50,889 nt of DNA from a virus: positions 1-50,889 of IMG/VR virus record IMGVR_UViG_3300048928_000164; one strand, 5' to 3'. Every line of letters starts with the position of its first letter. The first letter of the stretch is position 1. Positions 48,366 through 50,889 of this stretch are shown piece after piece. A model generated the notes under the pieces. The model saw only the letters and a program-made list of their open reading frames with translations. It was not told where the DNA came from and searched no databases. The translations under genes were made by a program, and so were the position numbers.

Positions 48366-48967
48366 TGGTCCAAGCCCTCTATGTGAGTTTGTGCTCGATC
48401 ACGCGGATCGTCCTGCTGGTTGTCGAGACTGTAGTCGACGTTTATCTGCCGCATATCTGGCAGGGTATCGTTAAAGCCGCCGCCAGGTGCTGGGCTGCCG
48501 TCTGGCATCTCGCTGCCGTCGGGTGCCGTGCGGTAATAGGTGGCTTGAAAGCTCAGTGCCACAGCGCCAATCGGGCGCTCTACACCGTCCGCGATGATGG
48601 TCATATCCGTGCCCAGGTACAGGCAATCATCAGCCGTCTCGGCGAGTGTATCATCACGGCCGAATATACGCTCTACCGTCTCGGCCATGCTGTCGAGCAG
48701 ATCGTCGACGTCGTCGGTTGCGTCGGCAACGATCTCGATGATCAACTCTACGCTGCACTTGTACTCGCGCGGCGCGACGTTGAATTCTTCGGCCTTCTCG
48801 TTGCGGGTGTAGATCACGATGGCCGGCAGTTGAGAACGGTCAGAACGCTGCGACGGGCGAGCTGAAAGGGTTTTCATGCGGTTCGTGTACACGCGCTCAA
48901 GCCATGGGCCTTGGGCCACCAGCATGGCAGCGGCGGCTTCTCGAATAAGCTTGCGGGGGTGCGTCAT
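48362..48967 (-). CDS. Tail terminator-like protein (gpU functional group)
   Basis: A 201-residue protein. Its first part ('PRKLIREAAAAMLVAQGPWL', 'YTRNEKAEEFNVAPREYKCS') resembles minor tail/terminator proteins of lambda gpU or Mu gp37 kind, which cap the tail and join it to the head. The C-terminal 60 residues are acidic and less ordered. Position between FII-like and DUF2635 supports this. Confidence 0.7.
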   Translation of the reverse strand: MTHPRKLIREAAAAMLVAQGPWLERVYTNRMKTLSARPSQRSDRSQLPAIVIYTRNEKAEEFNVAPREYKCSVELIIEIVADATDDVDDLLDSMAETVERIFGRDDTLAETADDCLYLGTDMTIIADGVERPIGAVALSFQATYYRTAPDGSEMPDGSPAPGGGFNDTLPDMRQINVDYSLDNQQDDPRDRAQTHIEGLDQ

Positions 48968-49305
48968 GACAGTCGGCTCAAAGGGATAGTCACCGTTCCG
49001 TGACCGTCAAAAATTGGAGCGTCTGCCCGGTAGGCGATGCCGCGGATTAACAGTTCGTCGTCAACGTCCGGCATCTGCTGCAACTGGGAAACGCGGAAAC
49101 TGATTTGAGGCTGATTGCTCATGATCTTGAGCTGCGTGCCCGGGTCAACGACCAGAGACTGCGCCTCGAAAATTCCGTCAACGGCATATGGCTCGCCGTC
49201 AAAGTGGGTAATGATCACCGACGAGGGGCCATCGCCAAACACATCGATACAGGACTGCATTGCCCTGTCGACGATCTGTTCCCAGGCTGTTTGTGGTACT
49301 GGCAT
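48964..49305 (-). CDS. Head-tail connector (lambda FII-like)
   Basis: A 113-residue protein with lambda FII-type length and character: N-terminal helix ('AWEQIVDRAMQSCIDVFG'), then a beta barrel with 'GEPYAVDGIFEAQSLVVDPG' and 'DVDDELLIRGIAYRADAP'. It should bind gpW-filled heads and receive the tail. ATG overlaps by ATGA with the next gene. Confidence 0.78.
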   Translation of the reverse strand: MPVPQTAWEQIVDRAMQSCIDVFGDGPSSVIITHFDGEPYAVDGIFEAQSLVVDPGTQLKIMSNQPQISFRVSQLQQMPDVDDELLIRGIAYRADAPIFDGHGTVTIPLSRLS

Positions 49306-49323
49306 GGCGTTCCCTCTGGTGGT

Positions 49324-49351
49324 AAAAGGCGGCCCCGAGAGACCGCCTTTT
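49324..49351 (-). terminator. Internal terminator between capsid and connector/tail genes
   Basis: Stem AAAAGGCGG/CCGCCTTTT with a 10-base loop, in the 64-bp gap between the FI-like and FII-like genes. It works in both directions and would give extra copies of the head transcript, since capsid protein is needed in hundreds per virion. Confidence 0.8.
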
Positions 49352-49369
49352 GTGCAGCGTGCCCGCGAG

Positions 49370-49696
49370 TTACTTCGCTTCCGGTTTCAACTTCTCGATC
49401 TCGGCCAAGGCCGCCGACAGATCGGTGTCGGACTTGGTGAGTTCGGCTTTAACACCAGTCAGCTCGGCGTTTACGGTGCTGAGTTCGCCGGTCAACTTCT
49501 CGATCTCGGCCTGCATCCGGGCGAGATCGCTCGAGCCAGCAGCAGCTGGCGCAGCCACCGAGTCAGCCAGGTGACCGCCTTCATTGAGGAATTTGATCAC
49601 ATCCTTGGGCAGCTTGGCGTGTGGGTTTCCCGACGGGCGCAAGTCGTAAGACTTGCCCCCGATTGAGAACTTAATGCGGTGTTTGACGTCGGTCAT
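49370..49696 (-). CDS. Packaging accessory protein (lambda FI-like)
   Basis: A 108-residue protein: an N-terminal domain ('HRIKFSIGGKSYDLRPSG') and a C-terminal coiled coil of heptads ('ARMQAEIEKLTGELSTVNAE' onwards). In the lambda order FI sits between capsid and FII and helps terminase find proheads. The order of coil and domain is different from lambda, so the match rests on position and size. Confidence 0.6.
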   Translation of the reverse strand: MTDVKHRIKFSIGGKSYDLRPSGNPHAKLPKDVIKFLNEGGHLADSVAAPAAAGSSDLARMQAEIEKLTGELSTVNAELTGVKAELTKSDTDLSAALAEIEKLKPEAK

Positions 49697-49706
49697 AAAT
49701 TACCCC

Positions 49707-50753
49707 TTAGGCTGGTGGCAGGACGGTGGCCGCAAAGCCAGCGTTCGGACGGTATGGTGCGAGCACCGGAGCGGATTGCAGCAGCAGGTTCCGCGCGGAT
49801 GGATCAGGGACCAGCCAGGATTTCGAGAAGTACTCGCGGGCTTGGAACCCGGCTTCCTCGTCCTTGATGGCACCGAAGTGGCGAACGCCCATGATGTCAC
49901 CAACGCCCAGCACGGTGCCGCGAGGCATCATCGGGGTTTCAGTGCTGGCGCCGTCTGCCAAGTACCAGTCAGCGTAAACCCAGTAGTCGAACGTGCCGTC
50001 GTTGCCCTTGTACTGGATGTGGTCAGGGATCGAGCTCAACACGATTTCGCCGGCCTTCACGCGACGCAGGTCGAGGTTCTTGTTGAGCAAGGTGCTGCTA
50101 CGGAACACACCCCATGCGGCCGGGTCCATGACGATAGTGCGGACAACGCTGCCAGACTTCTGCAGAACGTCGAGTGCCCATTCTTCCAGGTCAACGAGCG
50201 GATCGACACCGTCTTCACCCCAGTAGGTACCAGAGCCCAGCGCGATGGTCAGGTCAGAACTGCGACCGAAGTTCAGCGCGATAGGCTTTTCAGCACCGTC
50301 GGGCATCATCATGTTCATGGTAAGCGAGCCGGTGCGCAGGATCTGCGAGGCCCACACTTCCATGCGGCGAGTCAGCATTTCCACCTGATCGATCAGGTCC
50401 ATGCGGATGGCCAGCTCGGCGCGCTGCTGGTTGGTCATGGTGGCGCCGGTGCCGATGGTTTCGCCGATGCTGCGCTTGAACGGACGGGTCGCATCATGAA
50501 CGCGCAGGTCCTTGATATAAGCAGGCTTGAGCGACTTGGTCTCGTAGCCACGCGACTCAACCAGTTTGCCCGGCACAAGCGGGTGAACGATTGGCGCCAG
50601 GCGGCGTTTGGTGCCGTCGGTCTCGACATCGAAAAAGACGGTGTCTTGTTCGGCCAGAACGATCTGGTTGAAAAAGGTGTTCAGCAGGAACGCCGGGCTG
50701 CGCTTCAAAGAGAGCACCACGCCGTTCAGGTAGCCGAGGCTGTAAATGTCCAT
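49707..50753 (-). CDS. E: Major capsid protein (lambda gpE family)
   Basis: A 348-residue capsid protein; lambda gpE has 341. Family marks include 'FFNQIVLAEQDTVFFDVETD' near residues 26-45, then 'LAPIVHPLVPGKLVESRGYE', and 'GTGATMTNQQRAELAIRMDL' later. It forms the icosahedral shell and pairs with gpD. It continues the head operon across the circular junction from gpD at position 10-393. Confidence 0.96.
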   Translation of the reverse strand: MDIYSLGYLNGVVLSLKRSPAFLLNTFFNQIVLAEQDTVFFDVETDGTKRRLAPIVHPLVPGKLVESRGYETKSLKPAYIKDLRVHDATRPFKRSIGETIGTGATMTNQQRAELAIRMDLIDQVEMLTRRMEVWASQILRTGSLTMNMMMPDGAEKPIALNFGRSSDLTIALGSGTYWGEDGVDPLVDLEEWALDVLQKSGSVVRTIVMDPAAWGVFRSSTLLNKNLDLRRVKAGEIVLSSIPDHIQYKGNDGTFDYWVYADWYLADGASTETPMMPRGTVLGVGDIMGVRHFGAIKDEEAGFQAREYFSKSWLVPDPSARNLLLQSAPVLAPYRPNAGFAATVLPPA

Positions 50754-50762
50754 GTTTCGAAT

Positions 50763-50889
50763 TCCCCCAGATTAAGCCGGCACGGCGTCGTGCAGGTAGA
50801 TAGAACGGCCGTGCAGCACTTCGCGCACGCTCGCAACGGTGTGGCCGGTGCCGAAAGTAACCTTGCGGCTATTGAAGTCGCCGGCCACG
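50763..50889. repeat. Terminal direct repeat, right copy (holds a partial gpD gene)
   Basis: Exact copy of bases 1-127. From 50772 it repeats the last 39 codons of the head decoration gene; it is not a second gene. Remove it when circularising. Confidence 0.93.

Overview
The window is the complete, circularly closed genome of a temperate, contractile-tailed double-stranded DNA phage. Its first 127 bases (1-127) are repeated exactly as its last 127 (50763-50889), so the non-redundant genome is about 50,762 bp and position 50762 joins position 1. An integrase, an excisionase-like protein, a phage-type HTH regulator, holin/lysozyme/spanins and a full virion gene set show that it is a self-sufficient temperate phage. 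The high GC content by eye, the gene styles and the Gram-negative lysis cassette (Rz/Rz1) suggest a gammaproteobacterial host, most likely Pseudomonas; this is inference, not proven by the sequence.

Late region, minus strand, from about 7.4 kb down through position 1, across the junction to 50.7 kb and down to 33.6 kb. It starts with a gpZ-like gene, then a dyad-rich non-coding stretch that is the best cos candidate (6349-6690). A head module in exact lambda order follows: small and large terminase, gpW, portal, S49 protease with a nested scaffold, gpD, major capsid, FI-like and FII-like. It is joined to a Mu-type contractile tail: tail terminator, sheath, tube, a tail chaperone with a -1 frameshift, tape measure, gpN, gpP, gp45, gp46, gp47 and gp48. 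A beta-helix tailspike, two fibre proteins with related N-termini and a fibre-assembly-like protein come next. The lysis cassette (holin with a lambda-like double start, lysozyme, Rz, embedded Rz1) ends at a strong terminator (33557-33583).

Leftward early region, minus strand, 20.1 to 8.1 kb. A HTH regulator heads a tightly overlapping run: SF2 helicase, beta-class DNA methyltransferase, VRR-NUC nuclease, DUF4406 protein, C5-cytosine methyltransferase and a primase-helicase, closed by a terminator. A cluster of small unknown genes follows, several under 60 codons. One isolated plus-strand gene (7827-8054) sits between this cluster and the late genes.

Rightward early region, plus strand, 20.3 to 33.6 kb. 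A RecE-like exonuclease, a RecT-like annealing protein and a Rad50/SbcC-like ATPase come first, then a probable Acb2 anti-CBASS protein, an excisionase-like HTH protein, a protein with an FtsK-gamma domain, ASCH and MmcB-like proteins, HNH endonuclease, tRNA-Lys and tyrosine integrase. A second block of small genes ends in a LuxR-type HTH protein with a membrane segment.

Regulation. A repeated sequence (core GCAATACTTGCGC) lies in or beside predicted sigma-70 promoters at four loci (16.1, 20.2, 24.75 and 30.43 kb). These look like the operators of one phage regulon, with the HTH protein at 19784-20131 as the likely binder. Protein names are judged by eye from sequence motifs and gene order; no database search was possible.
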